64,000 bases of DNA from Cavenderia fasciculata (Eukaryota > Evosea > Eumycetozoa > Acytosteliales > Cavenderiaceae), in assembly GCF_000203815.1 (NCBI RefSeq), contig NW_004457734.1, positions 999,233 to 1,063,232 on the forward strand, read 5' to 3'. How positions within the stretch are numbered: the first letter of the stretch is position 1; each line of letters opens with the position of its first letter. Under the pieces are notes generated by a model. That model was not told the DNA's origin. It saw only the letters and a program-made list of their open reading frames with translations, and searched no databases. A program made the translations under genes and the position numbers. Below, piece by piece: positions 25,053-36,322 of this stretch.

Positions 25053-27142
25053 ATGACAGTCGACAATAGTCTGAATGATGATCAGATTGAAGATGACCAC
25101 CACCATCACCATCACAAGGATAAAAAGATTCATCAACATATACAATGTATGATTGGATTGATCTACCGACCAATAACTTTAGTTTAAACACACTCACACA
25201 CAGCTAGCTACTTACACTATTATTCTTTTTTTTTTGAAAAGTGGAATGGAATAGTACTAAATCATTTGATGTAGAGATTAAAAAGTTATCAGTGTTTGCA
25301 AATGTGCCAATTGGAAAGATACCGCTGCCTATCATTGGCAAGTTTGAAAAGACAAAGATACTCGATGAATTGGATGATATTCGTGTGCCTGCTGGATCGT
25401 TTCTGGCGATCCTAGGGACATCGGGGTCGGGTAAGACAACGTTGTTGTCGACGTTGGCCGGTCGTTCCGATGACCTCGTCATAGAGGGTGACATTTGTTT
25501 CAATGGACATAAAGTGTCACCGAGTGAGGCAAAGCAGTCGGTTGGATACGTCATGCAGAGTGACCAGCTGTTGCCCAACTTGACGGTCCGTGAAACACTT
25601 CGATACGCCGGTCTACTCCGTCTACCATCCCACCTGAGTCAAAAAGAGAAGCTCAAGATTGTTGAAGACATGATTGGCGAGTTGGCGCTGCGAGACTGCG
25701 CCAATCGTATTATAGGTGGTGGTGGACGTCGTGGTATATCTGGTGGTGAGGCTCGTAGAGTATCTATAGCCATCCAAATGCTTAGTAATCCCGGTGTCCT
25801 CTTCCTCGATGAGCCAACGAGTGGGCTGGACAGTTTCAGTGCACACAATCTAGTGTCTACACTACTCACATTGTCACGTCACAACAAGACGGTCATTTGC
25901 ACAATCCATCAACCTAGGTCCGATATTTTCAATCTCTTTGACTATGTCTTGTTGCTCTCCAAAGGCAAGGTCGTCTATTTTGGCCAGACCAAGCATATCG
26001 TCAACCATTTTGCATATCTTGGATACGAGTGTCCCTATGATGTTAACCCATCCGACTACTTTCTCGATCTCATCACTATCAACTACCAAACCGAAGAGTC
26101 TGAGCGCGATTCCAAAGAACGACTTGGTCAGTTGATTTCCGGGTTCCGGTCATCCCCTTTTTATAATAGTGGTCAAATTGATCCAAACAATACCACAGCA
26201 ACAGCAGTCTCAATCGCCGACGATGGGACTAGAACAAGCATTATCGAACAACAACCACAAAAAGATACAAAGTTTAAAATAGAGAAAAGAAACACATCAT
26301 TTTTTTTGCAGGTATGGTTATTGTATCATAGAGCTGTCAAGAATATGGTGCGTGACAAATCAGTTGTATCGGCACGACTGGTTGAATCAGTATTGATCGC
26401 GTTGATTTGTGGTGGAATGTTTTATGACCTTGGAGATGACTTGGAAGGCATTAAATCACGTGTGGCATGCTTCTACATTGTCGTTATTCTTCAACCCTAC
26501 CTTATCATCATATCAAATATTCTGCAGTTCTCTGAAGAGTTGTTGATTTATGATCGCGAGCATTATGATGGTATGTACGATACTGGACCTTACTGGCTGG
26601 CTATCAAAGCGGCAACACTACCACTAGAGATTGTTACGGCTATCATCTTTTCATGTATATTCTATTGGATGACAGGTTTGCGAAACGACTCGATTGACCA
26701 CTTTTTCTACTTTGCTCTGATCCTGTTCCTAGCACAGTACACGTCGGCGTGTCTTGGGTTCATGGCCACTTCATTGTTCCGTTCGTTTGCGGGTGCCTCG
26801 CTCATGGCCAACTTGCTCATGACCTTTTGGGCCATCACCACTGGTTTCATTATTAATCCCGCCACCTTTGTATTCTATATGCGTTGGATTGCCTACACGT
26901 CGCTCTACCAGTACAGCTACGGTGCCTTGGCGTCCAACGAGTTCCGAGACAACCACTATCCCTGTCCATTCCCCGCCGGAGACATCCAATGCCAACTATT
27001 CGACGGAGACGACATCCTTGCACGTCTCCAACTTAAAACCGATAACATGATTGTCAATATCATCGTCCTTGTAGGAATTGCCTCTTGTTTTAATTTAATC
27101 TCTCTAATTGCTTTGAAATTTGTTGTACATAAACCCAAATAA
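25053..27142 (+). CDS. ABC transporter, G subfamily half-transporter
   Basis: Exon 1 (25053-25146) and exon 2 (25242-27142) join in phase to give 664 residues, typical for an ABCG/WHITE half-transporter. The nucleotide-binding domain comes first: Walker A GTSGSGKTT (residues about 90-98), signature ISGGEARRVSIA, Walker B LFLDEPTSGLD, and the switch His in CTIHQPRSD. A low-complexity linker follows (about residues 325-350), then about six hydrophobic segments that form the membrane domain. The N-terminus carries a run of six His. Such half-transporters dimerise to export lipids or small hydrophobic compounds. The substrate is not readable from sequence and I cannot assign a specific abcG number. 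The interior is GC-rich; the linker and the ends are AT-rich. Confidence 0.93.
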
Positions 27143-27256
27143 ACTTAAACTTTATAAATAATTCTATTCTATTTCTAATCCAAGGATTGATTGATTCTAT
27201 TTATCTGTACAGATGAATGAAACTTGACCAGCTGACCAATTCATTCACACATTCTA

Positions 27257-28053
27257 TTATTGCAGAGGTTTATTTTTTGGAGGACGTCCAGGTCTTTTTT
27301 TGGTTGGAGGTTGTAAAGATGATGATGAAGATGATAAAGAAGAGGATGCGGTGGCAGCAGCGGCAGCAGCAGCAGCTTTGTTTTGAATCTCTTCATGTAA
27401 TCTTTTTGTAAGATATGATGATTGTAATTTATCGCGTTCAATTTCAATCGATGGCAATGGTTCCAATCCAACACTACTTCGCATCTCATTTACTTTTTGT
27501 CTTTGTTTTGAGAGTTGTCCCTCTTGTAATACATCTATTTGTTTTTGTATATTTACCTTTTCCATTCTTCTATCTTGTATTAATTTATCGACCTAACAAA
27601 TAAATAATTAATTTAATTAATATTAGAAAATAAAGTAATCTATAGTTCTATTACTACTACTACTAACTACTACAAACATACAGTATTTAAATCTTTTACA
27701 ATATCATTGAGAGCTTGTTCATGTTGACGATACTCTACAGTTAGAGCATTCTTTTCATTTATAAGTTCTGTCAATACTTGGTCTTCACTACGTAGAGATT
27801 CCATATGACCATATACAGTGTCTTTGAGTTTAGTGTATTCCCTTGTCTGTACTTTTATATCATACAAGAAATCTAGTTTCATTTTTTGTTCTTGTTTGTT
27901 TGGTTGTTGAGGTTGTTGAGGTTGAGGTGGTGGTATATCTATATTGTCATTGTCATCATTATCCTGGTTTGTTGTCGTCGTTGTAGTTGTTGTAGTTGTT
28001 TCTTCAAATTGTGGTATAGTTGTATCTGGTTCATTGTCATCATTGGTTGCCAT
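27257..28053 (-). CDS. ZC4H2-like coiled-coil protein with C-terminal AT-hook
   Basis: Exons 28053-27682 and 27592-27257 join in phase 0 to give 235 residues. After a Thr-, Asp- and Pro/Gln-rich N-terminus comes a coiled coil (about residues 60-165), then a short motif LRSEDQVLTELINEK. The later stretch MRSSVGLEPLPSIEIERDKL closely parallels the LR-LGL-LP-EEE-KL stretch of animal ZC4H2. The C-terminus differs: instead of the four-Cys zinc finger there is an Ala run, a Ser run and a classic AT-hook (KKRPGRPPKNK). It is therefore probably nuclear and DNA-associated. The ZC4H2 link is my reading of about 100 residues and is moderate. Similar coiled coils occur elsewhere. Confidence 0.5.
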
Positions 28054-28555
28054 CTCTTTCTATTTCTATATGTACATAATATTGTATTGTATACTTGTTA
28101 CTAACATCCCCAAAGTACCTGACTTTCGTCCTCTTGGAAAAATAAAATTAAATAAAATAAAATGTTTTTTCATTGATCAACTATCTCTGTGATGAGTATC
28201 AGAGTACTTGTCGTTTTGTGTAGTTGTAGTAAATATTCATAATCTAAATTAGTAGAGTATATACATAGATAGAGTAGATAGATAGATAGATCATCAACTA
28301 AATATATAGTATAACTGACAACCAACCAACCAACCAACCATCAAAGTGTACGTGCTAAAACTGAATCATAGTTCATTCATAATGATAACTATAGTTAAAC
28401 TAACTTTATTACTTTTAAATGAACGAATGAATGAATGAATGAATGAACAATTGATATATATATACACAAATGGATGCATTATTATACTTTATAAATCGAA
28501 CAACAAATTAGAACATACATACATACAAATATATATATTTATACAACGACGAAAA
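28054..28555. promoter_or_regulatory. Bidirectional spacer between the ZC4H2-like gene and uS17m
   Basis: The two genes diverge from about 500 bp of AT-rich DNA. It contains GATA tetranucleotides (28267-28290), an (ACCA)n stretch (28320-28340) and a (GAAT)n stretch at 28422-28445. TATA-like sequence lies at 28529-28541 just upstream of the uS17m start. No further feature seen. Confidence 0.5.
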
Positions 28556-28963
28556 ATGATATCAAAAGTGATGGATATTTTAGGAAGAGGTAGAAAGATC
28601 CTCAGAGGTACTATTATCTCTAAACATCATACTAAAACAGCGATGGTTGAAGTACCAACCGTCTTTTTCGATGCCACTAAATATTCATGTGTCACCACTA
28701 GAAAGACTAAATACATGATCGACGATCCAGAAGACAAGTGCATCGTCGGTGATTTTGTTCAAATCGTACCATGTGCACCAGTCTCAAAGAGAAAGACACA
28801 CACCCTTTTAAAGATCACCAAACGTCCATTGACTACAGAATTCATCCTCCAAAATCCACACTTCAAGGTTACCAATCGTGAAGTCACCGAACAAAAGACT
28901 GCCAATAAGATTAAATACATTCCAATCGATGAACTCGTTAGACAAAAGGAAAAGGATCAATAA
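28556..28963 (+). CDS. mrps17: Mitochondrial small-subunit ribosomal protein uS17m
   Basis: Single exon, 135 residues. The OB-fold of S17 is clear: RGTIISKHHTKTAMVEV at residues about 16-32, then VGDFVQIVPCAPVSKRKTHT, which matches the GD-V-I-E-RPLSK-K motif of bacterial and organellar S17. A C-terminal extension of about 40 residues beyond bacterial S17 is usual for mitochondrial forms. The start at 28556 is chosen because it follows the AAAA context common before dictyostelid ATGs and gives the expected N-terminus. The frame is open further upstream, but that part is AT-rich leader. It binds 12S-type rRNA in the mitoribosome. Nuclear cytosolic S11 (eukaryotic uS17) is excluded by the short, different sequence. 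Confidence 0.85.
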   Translation: MISKVMDILGRGRKILRGTIISKHHTKTAMVEVPTVFFDATKYSCVTTRKTKYMIDDPEDKCIVGDFVQIVPCAPVSKRKTHTLLKITKRPLTTEFILQNPHFKVTNREVTEQKTANKIKYIPIDELVRQKEKDQ

Positions 28964-29167
28964 ACAACAAAACATAATATATTAATTAAACGAATCATTT
29001 GCATTATGTAAATTTAAACGAACGATCATAGAAAATTAAAAAAATGAATTAATTATTTATGAGTACTTTTCGGGATCTTACAGTGCTGTTCATGAACTTT
29101 CATTTCATTTCATTTATTTCTCTTTATTTCAAGAAGTAATAAATAAACAAATCAATTCAACAATTGA

Positions 29168-32100
29168 ATGTCAAGATTTACTCAAAGATTAAACAAGAAT
29201 GATAATAACAATAATAATAACAACAATCGAATGCAAATAGATGATGATGATGAATACAAAGATGATATCGATGAAAAGTTACTCAAACAACAAAAAGAGT
29301 TCTTAAATAGTGGAGAGAAACCATCAGCTGCTGTATCTAGAGCTGCTCCTCCACCTATTGTTAAGAAATCAACTATTCCTACTACAAGTACAGGTACAGG
29401 TACTAGTACAGGTACTAGGAATACAACTACTTCATCTACTTCTAGAATAACATCAAAATTTGGATCAACAACAAACAAAACAAATAATATGATACCAATT
29501 ATTGATGAACCAATTGAAAAGGATGTTATATCACTTGGTGGTGGTGGAGATGGTAAATCATTACCTTCAATGCTTGGTAATCTTGGTCAACATCAACCAA
29601 TGTCACAACAATATGGTGGTTCATCACCATTCAAAGGTCAAAGAGTGACATTTGATATGGACGATGATTTAAATGATGAAATGATGGGTGATGTAGTTGA
29701 AAAGGATATTGAAGATATTGTCGATCAAGAAGATCATCATATTACATCGGTCATTCAAAAGATCTATGAAAGAGATGTCTCTGATGTCATCTTTGAACCA
29801 CCAAAAAAGAAAAAAACTGGTACTTCCTTTCCAGAACCTTTACATCGTTCTGTTAAATCATTTAGTGTAAATATATACTTGAACATACTCTCTCTAACTG
29901 AATTACTTACTTACTTTAATTTAATTTAGAGAAAACCATTTAAAGAAAATGTTGAATCAAATGAAGGTGGAGATGATAAAGTAACAAGTTTGGCAGGTGA
30001 TATTGATAACGAAAATAAGAAAAAGTTAGAGACAATGTCTGATCAAGAGATTAAAGATAATCAAGATTTCATTTTAAAAAGTCTTGATCCAAAATTAATT
30101 GAAATGTTAAAAAGTAGAGGAAAAGCTAAAAATAATAATAATAATAATAATAAGGATGATGATCAAAAGGAAAAGACATCATCTTCTTTAAAGAGAGAAT
30201 TACAAAAAGATCCAATTGAAATGTTTATGGATGATTTACACAAGGAAAATGAATTTAGAGTAAAACAACAACAACAGATCAAACAAGAGAAATTGGAACA
30301 AAAAGAAAAAGACCAAAAGGTTGATTTTGTAGAGGCACTTGAAAAGGTAAAGGAAAACGAGGAGAACAAGTGGATGAAGGAGCTAAGTGACAAGGACCGT
30401 GCCAAGCATGGGTTGGGACTTGCCAACTTTAAGAATTGGAGATTTGGATTCCGTGGTGAACTCATTGTCAATAGTGAGGATATCCCAACTCATTTGGGTC
30501 TACATCATCACGGACAAGATGCCGCCGAAGCAGGATACACTATTCAAGAGTTGTCACTCCTCATTCGTAGTACAAATCATTCTCAAAAGACAACTGCCTT
30601 GCGTATCTTGTCTGATATTTTTGCAAATGTTCATCGTGGTGTCTTGGGACCAAAGGCATTGGTACTCAGAGAAATCTATCTTGCCAAACTACCTAGACTG
30701 CTGCGTGTGACACTCGACTCGAACATTCCCACCGTGTCGGCTGCCTGCGTTGCATGTCTAGCATCGCTCTGTGTGCCATTGCAAGACGAAGAACTCTATG
30801 AAAAGAATGAACTAAAGTCTTATCGAGGACAAGAATTCCTTTCACTCAAACCACCCAAACCTACTCCAAAACCAAAGATCAATGGTATCAATCCAACTGG
30901 CAATGAAGAAGAGGAAAAAGATGACGATGAAAAGTGTGTAGATGACTTGGTTTCAGGTCTCATTGATATGGGTGTATTGAATCGTCTCAGATACCTCCTA
31001 GACAATGAAAAGAAACCAAGTGTCGAACCAGACTATATCAATCGTTGTCGTAACATTCTCAACATCTTTATTCGTTTCTCAAGACACTCTGAAGAAATTG
31101 CTCAAGAACTTTTTAAATGTCATTATCTCATTGAATCACTATGTAATATTATTTTATTGACCGGTGGTGAAGTAAATAATGAACAATCATTATTAATAGT
31201 GGAATGTAAAGCAAAGGTTATTCGATTGATTAGAAGATTATGTCAATCAGATCGTGAAATTATGCTTAAAATATCGTCTACCCAACACAATGTCATTCCA
31301 TTGGTCAACCAACTATTCCTCTCTCCATCAACTGACCAAACCATCCTTTTGGAATGTCTCAAATTCTATCGTGTCCATGTTCAATATCGAATGGACACTA
31401 CATTTATATTTGCAGGTGTTTTGGAAAGAATTTCAAAATACAATGATGATTTCTCAACCTATATCAATCAATTATCATTCAACATTTCATCCATCCAAGG
31501 AGATACAACTGCCACCTATCAATCAGTACTTGGTCAACTCGACCAAAATCTATCAATGGAACGTTCAATCTATAATCTCTTATCAGTCCTCTTATTCTCA
31601 ATCAACACTACAAATTCTGATAAATCAATCTTACAATTTGATAAATTATCTTCATTTATTGATTCATCTTTAATTTTAATTCAAACTATTAGTGTCATTG
31701 TAAGTAATGAAAAAAAAAAGAAACAGATTGAAAAAAAATATTCAAATATTTATATTAACTTTTCTTTTTTATTTTTTATCAGTATCATACAATGAAAGAA
31801 AATAATATTAAAAATGAAAATCTTTTAGGATTGATTGGATTATTTTCATCAACAATACATTTCACAACATCATATTTTATGATTGCACAAAAATTAATGA
31901 CCAAAGTTAATTTCAAGGTAAAAGCAAATATTATGAATCCCCAAAGTGGCAACAATACAGGCAACAAAGGAAGTATAATGGAAATTATTGAAAATATATC
32001 ATCAACTATATTCCAACAATCATTCTTTGCTTCTACAATGTACACTGACATGAAGAAACAAATATTGACCTATTCCGGTGAAAATAATCATCAACAATTG

Positions 32101-33965
32101 GCTCAAGATGGTGAATTGACAGAATGGTGGTTATCTATTGCTAGATACTTGTCAGTATCTGTTGCAATCAATCGATCGATATCAAAGATGGTATTCTATC
32201 TTGACAAGAGTGAATTTTTCACTCACCTTCACTCTATACTCGTATCGACCACTGAATATAGAAACCAATTTGTTCTATTGGAAGGTAGTGGTGGTGAAAG
32301 AGATAATCTCTACATCTCTTGCAATAGATCACGTACCTATCTCTACTATCACCTCTTGGTATTAATGAACGAACTCTCATTTGATGAAGAGTTTGATCCA
32401 TCTTTTATCAGATTCCATCATTCCGCTTCGATGGCATTGGTTCATTGTTTCCTACCAAATGATGATTCTCTTTTATTTAATCTTTTCAGATCAGTTACAT
32501 TTAATCCAGATTATCTGTCTGATATTGGCTCAACAAAATCAACTTCTCTATCTAAAATTATGATTGATTTTTATCAAGATAAATTTTTCCCTTCAAATAG
32601 TAAGAAATCAAAAAAAAAAAACAAAAAAATGATAATCAATTAATTTATAAATATTAATACTTTTTTATTTTATTTTTATAGCAATTGAATATTCAAATAG
32701 ATATCAATTAAATGTTGATAGTTTCCAAATAACACCTGCATCATTTATTATATCATTTGAAACATATGAATCATTGTTACCATTGAAATATGATTGGTAT
32801 AATCTGCCATTGGAATATTTATATCAAGATTCCCAAGAAATTGTTGGAAAGAATAAGCATGGTGATTTTGATGATGGATTTGGCGATGACGATGACGATG
32901 ATGACGATGATTTAATTGCTATCATTCATCCATTAATTGAATCATCACTTCAATTTATTCAATGTTTATATAATTCTAATTCAGAATGTAAGTCAAAACA
33001 AAAAAAAAATAATAATTAATATTTCAATTCATTAATCCATCCTTTACTATTATTTTATTTAGATATACAATCAATTGATTTAGTAAATGTTTATCAATCA
33101 TTGATGAAAGTATTTTTAGTTAAAAAGGAACCATGGGAGAATAGAAATATTTCAGATTTGTTAAAGGTTCTATTTAACGTGTTGGTATCAAGACTAAGGG
33201 CAGAAAAGAGGGAACAAGATGATACAATTGTCGAGTTTGACTTTGGTCAATACTTTGGAGACCGATTCTACCAATTCTTTACAGACTTTGTCAACCAGTT
33301 TGTTACATCGTCCAACTCTTCACCCATCTTTTCAACCTATCTATGTATTTTTTTGCGTCAATACTATGCAGTCAACTATCGTCGTTTGATATGGTCCGAT
33401 CTATTCCCAACACTACAATATATCAATTTGGAGAGTGACAATCTTCCACTTGGCAACCAATGCTATTTGGAACCTATCGAACCATCGTTTGACATGATCC
33501 AAATCTACAAGAATGCAATCATTCAGAGCAAAGCATCACCCTCCAAGGCACCCAAACTCTACAAGATTGCTAAACACCATCTACTTGCCTACCTCTTTTC
33601 CTCACCCTCTGAAGAATTATCAAACGCCTCCAACAACAAGAATGCTCTAAAGATTGACATTATTAAAGATTTATTTGATACCAGTAATAAGAATTTAAAT
33701 GTAAGTCTCGTAACAAGAAACAAACACCACATAACAATGATGACAAATGGAAAAAGGAGGGAGGGAGGGAACATCATATGTACCTACCTTGCCTACCCAC
33801 ACAATTACAATTACAATTAATAACCCTCATATCATCTATCTATATTTTATTTAGGTCGTACAAATAGACATTCTTCAAGATCTGTCTGTCAAATTTGGTA
33901 ATCAACAGCTTGTCCAAACGCTTTTAAAAGACGTCATAGATGTTTCACAGATTCATAATAGCTAA
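29168..33965 (+). CDS. rpap1: RNA polymerase II-associated protein 1 (RPAP1), 6 exons
   Basis: Exons 29168-29866, 29930-31699, 31783-32599, 32682-32987, 33063-33700 and 33855-33965 are all phase-consistent. They give 1446 residues (human RPAP1 is 1393). Near residue 190 is the RPAP1 N-terminal motif region ITSVIQKIYERDV. Further on is the signature block FRGELIVNSEDIPTHLGLHH, then AGYTIQELSLLIRS, which parallels human VPVHLGLHHHG and AGYSLQEL. The rest is helical, HEAT-like. RPAP1 (plant MINIYO) helps assemble RNA polymerase II and supports Pol II and Mediator function. Low-complexity Asn, Gln and Lys runs occur in the first third, and an Asp run lies near residue 1160. Exons are AT-rich near introns, as elsewhere in this window. 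Confidence 0.88.
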
Positions 33966-35041
33966 TAGCAACACTGCAGCTGCTGTGGCTACACCAAAAT
34001 AATAAATAAAATAAAATAAACATAAGAAAACGACGAACACAACACAACAGCTGAACGTGTTGATGTTTAGAGTAATCGATCACCACCTGTGATTCATCCA
34101 TTGTGACGCTTTTATGAGCCATGTTGGGGCTGTCGTCTTTTCCGCCTCATTGCCACCCCATCCCACTGCTGATCATCGTCGTCTTTTCTTCAAAAGACAC
34201 AAAACAAAATAAAAATAGAAAAAATCTTTGGTCTCTTGTTTTTTTTTGAATAATTTTTTTTTTTTGATCACGACACACAAAAAAGACGCTTTGCAGATCC
34301 CTCTCTTTAAGTTCACGCCTACAAACAACTACGACAAAACAACAACTACCAACAACTACTACTTGTTTGTGTACAATAATAATAAGAATAAATAGAAAAT
34401 AAATTCTCCTTTCATCTCATCAACTACGAAGGTAATTATAATATAACATAATAATATAATCACATCCACCACACACATACATGTCATATACAAAATTCAA
34501 CAGAGCGATCAATGATGGAAACATATGTTTGTTGATTGACTCATTCACTCACTCACTCCACATCCTACATCGATTACTTTTGTTGTAACCACAATGATCA
34601 CTCATTCCATTTGCCCCACCCCCATCCATCACATCACTCACAAAGTCAAGTCGATTAGTTTTTTAAAGTAATCGTGAAACAACTCTAGAGGGAGGAAGAG
34701 GAGGAGGAGGGGGTTGTGCTATTGATCTTTACATTTCCATTGGTTTATTGTAATGAACTTAAACAAGAATCATCAACTCTCTTCTATCTCTCTCACTTTC
34801 CAAACCATCAACCCATCAACCAATATTGAATATAATTATTAATGTTAATTTCTTTTATTTTTTTGTATCATTTAATATAGGAAATCCAAAAGTAATCTTT
34901 TTTCTATTCATCTATCATTTTTGTACAATAGTTTATTAAACTTCACAAAACACATCTAAAAAAACAATAATAATAATATAAAAAAACAGGCAACAAAACA
35001 AATAATATATATCTATCTATCTTTTTCCACACACACACATA
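33966..35041. promoter_or_regulatory. Long spacer upstream of the sterol methyl oxidase gene, possible leader intron
   Basis: About 1.1 kb. A GC-richer patch (about 34050-34200) ends in a hairpin GTCTTTT-CTTC-AAAAGAC at 34181-34198. Further on, GAAG|GTAATT at 34431 and TTTAATATAG at 34880 could bound a leader intron of about 450 nt in the 5' untranslated region of the sterol oxidase gene, unusually long for this genome. No protein-coding frame is supported. Confidence 0.35.
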
Positions 35042-35965
35042 ATGAATTCAACTGAATTGGTAGCAACCGGCATGGTTGAACAAGTTTGGTTCAATTTCGT
35101 CGACAACTTTGACGAAGACAATTTAATTAGTTGGGGAACCTTTTTCGCCCATCAATTCTTTTATTTCCTTGCATACGTCCCATTCTTTTTGTGTGACTTT
35201 ATCCCATATTTCAAAAAGTATAAGATCCAACCAGTAAGTACTTACAAAAACAACAAGATCCAACCAACTCTCTTTTCCAATCATTTTACTTACCAACATC
35301 TTGTTATTTATTTTTTTATTTAATTTTTTGAATAGAACAAAGAAAATGATTTCAAATTACAACTTAATTGTGTATTAAAGGTTGTAGGTACTCATGTTTT
35401 CGTTCAATTACCAATGATGATTCTTTTCCACCCAGGTATTAAATTGATTGGGTTAAAGGCCAAGGCACCCATTCCATCGCTGGGCTATTTGATCATCACG
35501 CTCATTGGTTCCTACTTGATTGAAGATTTCTACTTTTATTTCATTCACCGTCTTTTACATCACGGCAAGTGGTACAAGTACATTCACAAGATCCATCACG
35601 ACCATCAAGCTCCATTTGGTATCTCTGCCGAGTATGCCCATCCACTCGAGACCCTTCTTCTCGGTGTCGGTACCTGTTTTGGTCCATTTATCTTTTCCAG
35701 AGATCTCTTTACCTTGTGGGTCTGGTTGGCCTTCCGTCTCTTCCAAACCGTAGAATGTCACTCTGGATACGACTTCCCATGGGCTCCAACCAAATGGATC
35801 CCATTCTGGGGAGGTGCTCACTTCCATGACTTCCATCACGAGACCTTTGTCGGAAACTATTCTTCCACCTTTACCTACCTCGACCAAATTTTCGGAACAT
35901 CGGACAAGTACTATGCACGTCTCGCAAAACAACAAGAAGAAGCAACAAAGGTTAAAAGTCAATAA
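35042..35965 (+). CDS. C-4 methylsterol oxidase (ERG25/MSMO1 family), 2 exons
   Basis: Exons 35042-35233 and 35336-35965 join in phase 0 to give 273 residues, the normal size. It is an ER-membrane non-haem di-iron oxygenase that removes C-4 methyl groups in sterol synthesis. The three fatty-acid-hydroxylase His boxes are present in order: HRLLHH (about residue 132), HKIHHDH (about 145) and HFHDFHH (about 229). Hydrophobic segments lie before and between them. Family members nearest in pattern are sterol methyl oxidases (SAEYAHPLE after the second box). A plain sphingolipid or fatty-acid hydroxylase is less likely. It ends in a Lys/Gln-rich tail without an obvious KKXX signal. Confidence 0.9.
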
Positions 35966-36322
35966 ATGATAATCACTTGAAAAAAAACAATTGAAGATAC
36001 ATGTATTGACTTTTAATTATTGAAACAAACTGTTCAAAACATAGTGTTGTAAGAAATAGATCGATGAAACAGCACAAACTTTTTGGTTGGCTGATCAGCC
36101 AACCTCGATCTGCGATAAAAAACAATATTTGTTTTTTTTATTTTGCTTTTTTTTGTGTTTTCATAGCTTTTTTTTGCTTGGCCCAATTAAACACTTTATC
36201 ATTTTCATCTACCTATATATTAAATTGTATGTTGTATTTGTATAAAATTTAGAAAGAAATTCAAATTTTTTATTATCATATTTCGTTCATATCTTTATCT
36301 TCATTTATATTTTTAGTTTAAA
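35966..36322. other. intergenic with a perfect palindrome
   Basis: AT-rich, T-run-laden spacer between the sterol oxidase stop and the helicase-like gene. Its only notable structure is the 20-bp palindrome at 36085-36104. Confidence 0.5.
36085..36104. repeat. Perfect 20-bp palindrome
   Basis: GGTTGGCTGATCAGCCAACC is self-complementary over its full length with no loop. It is GC-rich in an AT-rich spacer, just before the unusual helicase-like gene. It may be a factor-binding site, the stem of a terminator-like RNA, or a remnant of a mobile-element end. I see no second copy in the window. Confidence 0.75.

Noticed and set aside
28422-28445. (GAAT)n run as a possible in-frame N-terminal extension of uS17m
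   Set aside because: The frame is open through it, but it encodes Asn/Ile/Tyr-rich leader-like residues. The ATG at 28556 sits in better context and at the family's expected start.
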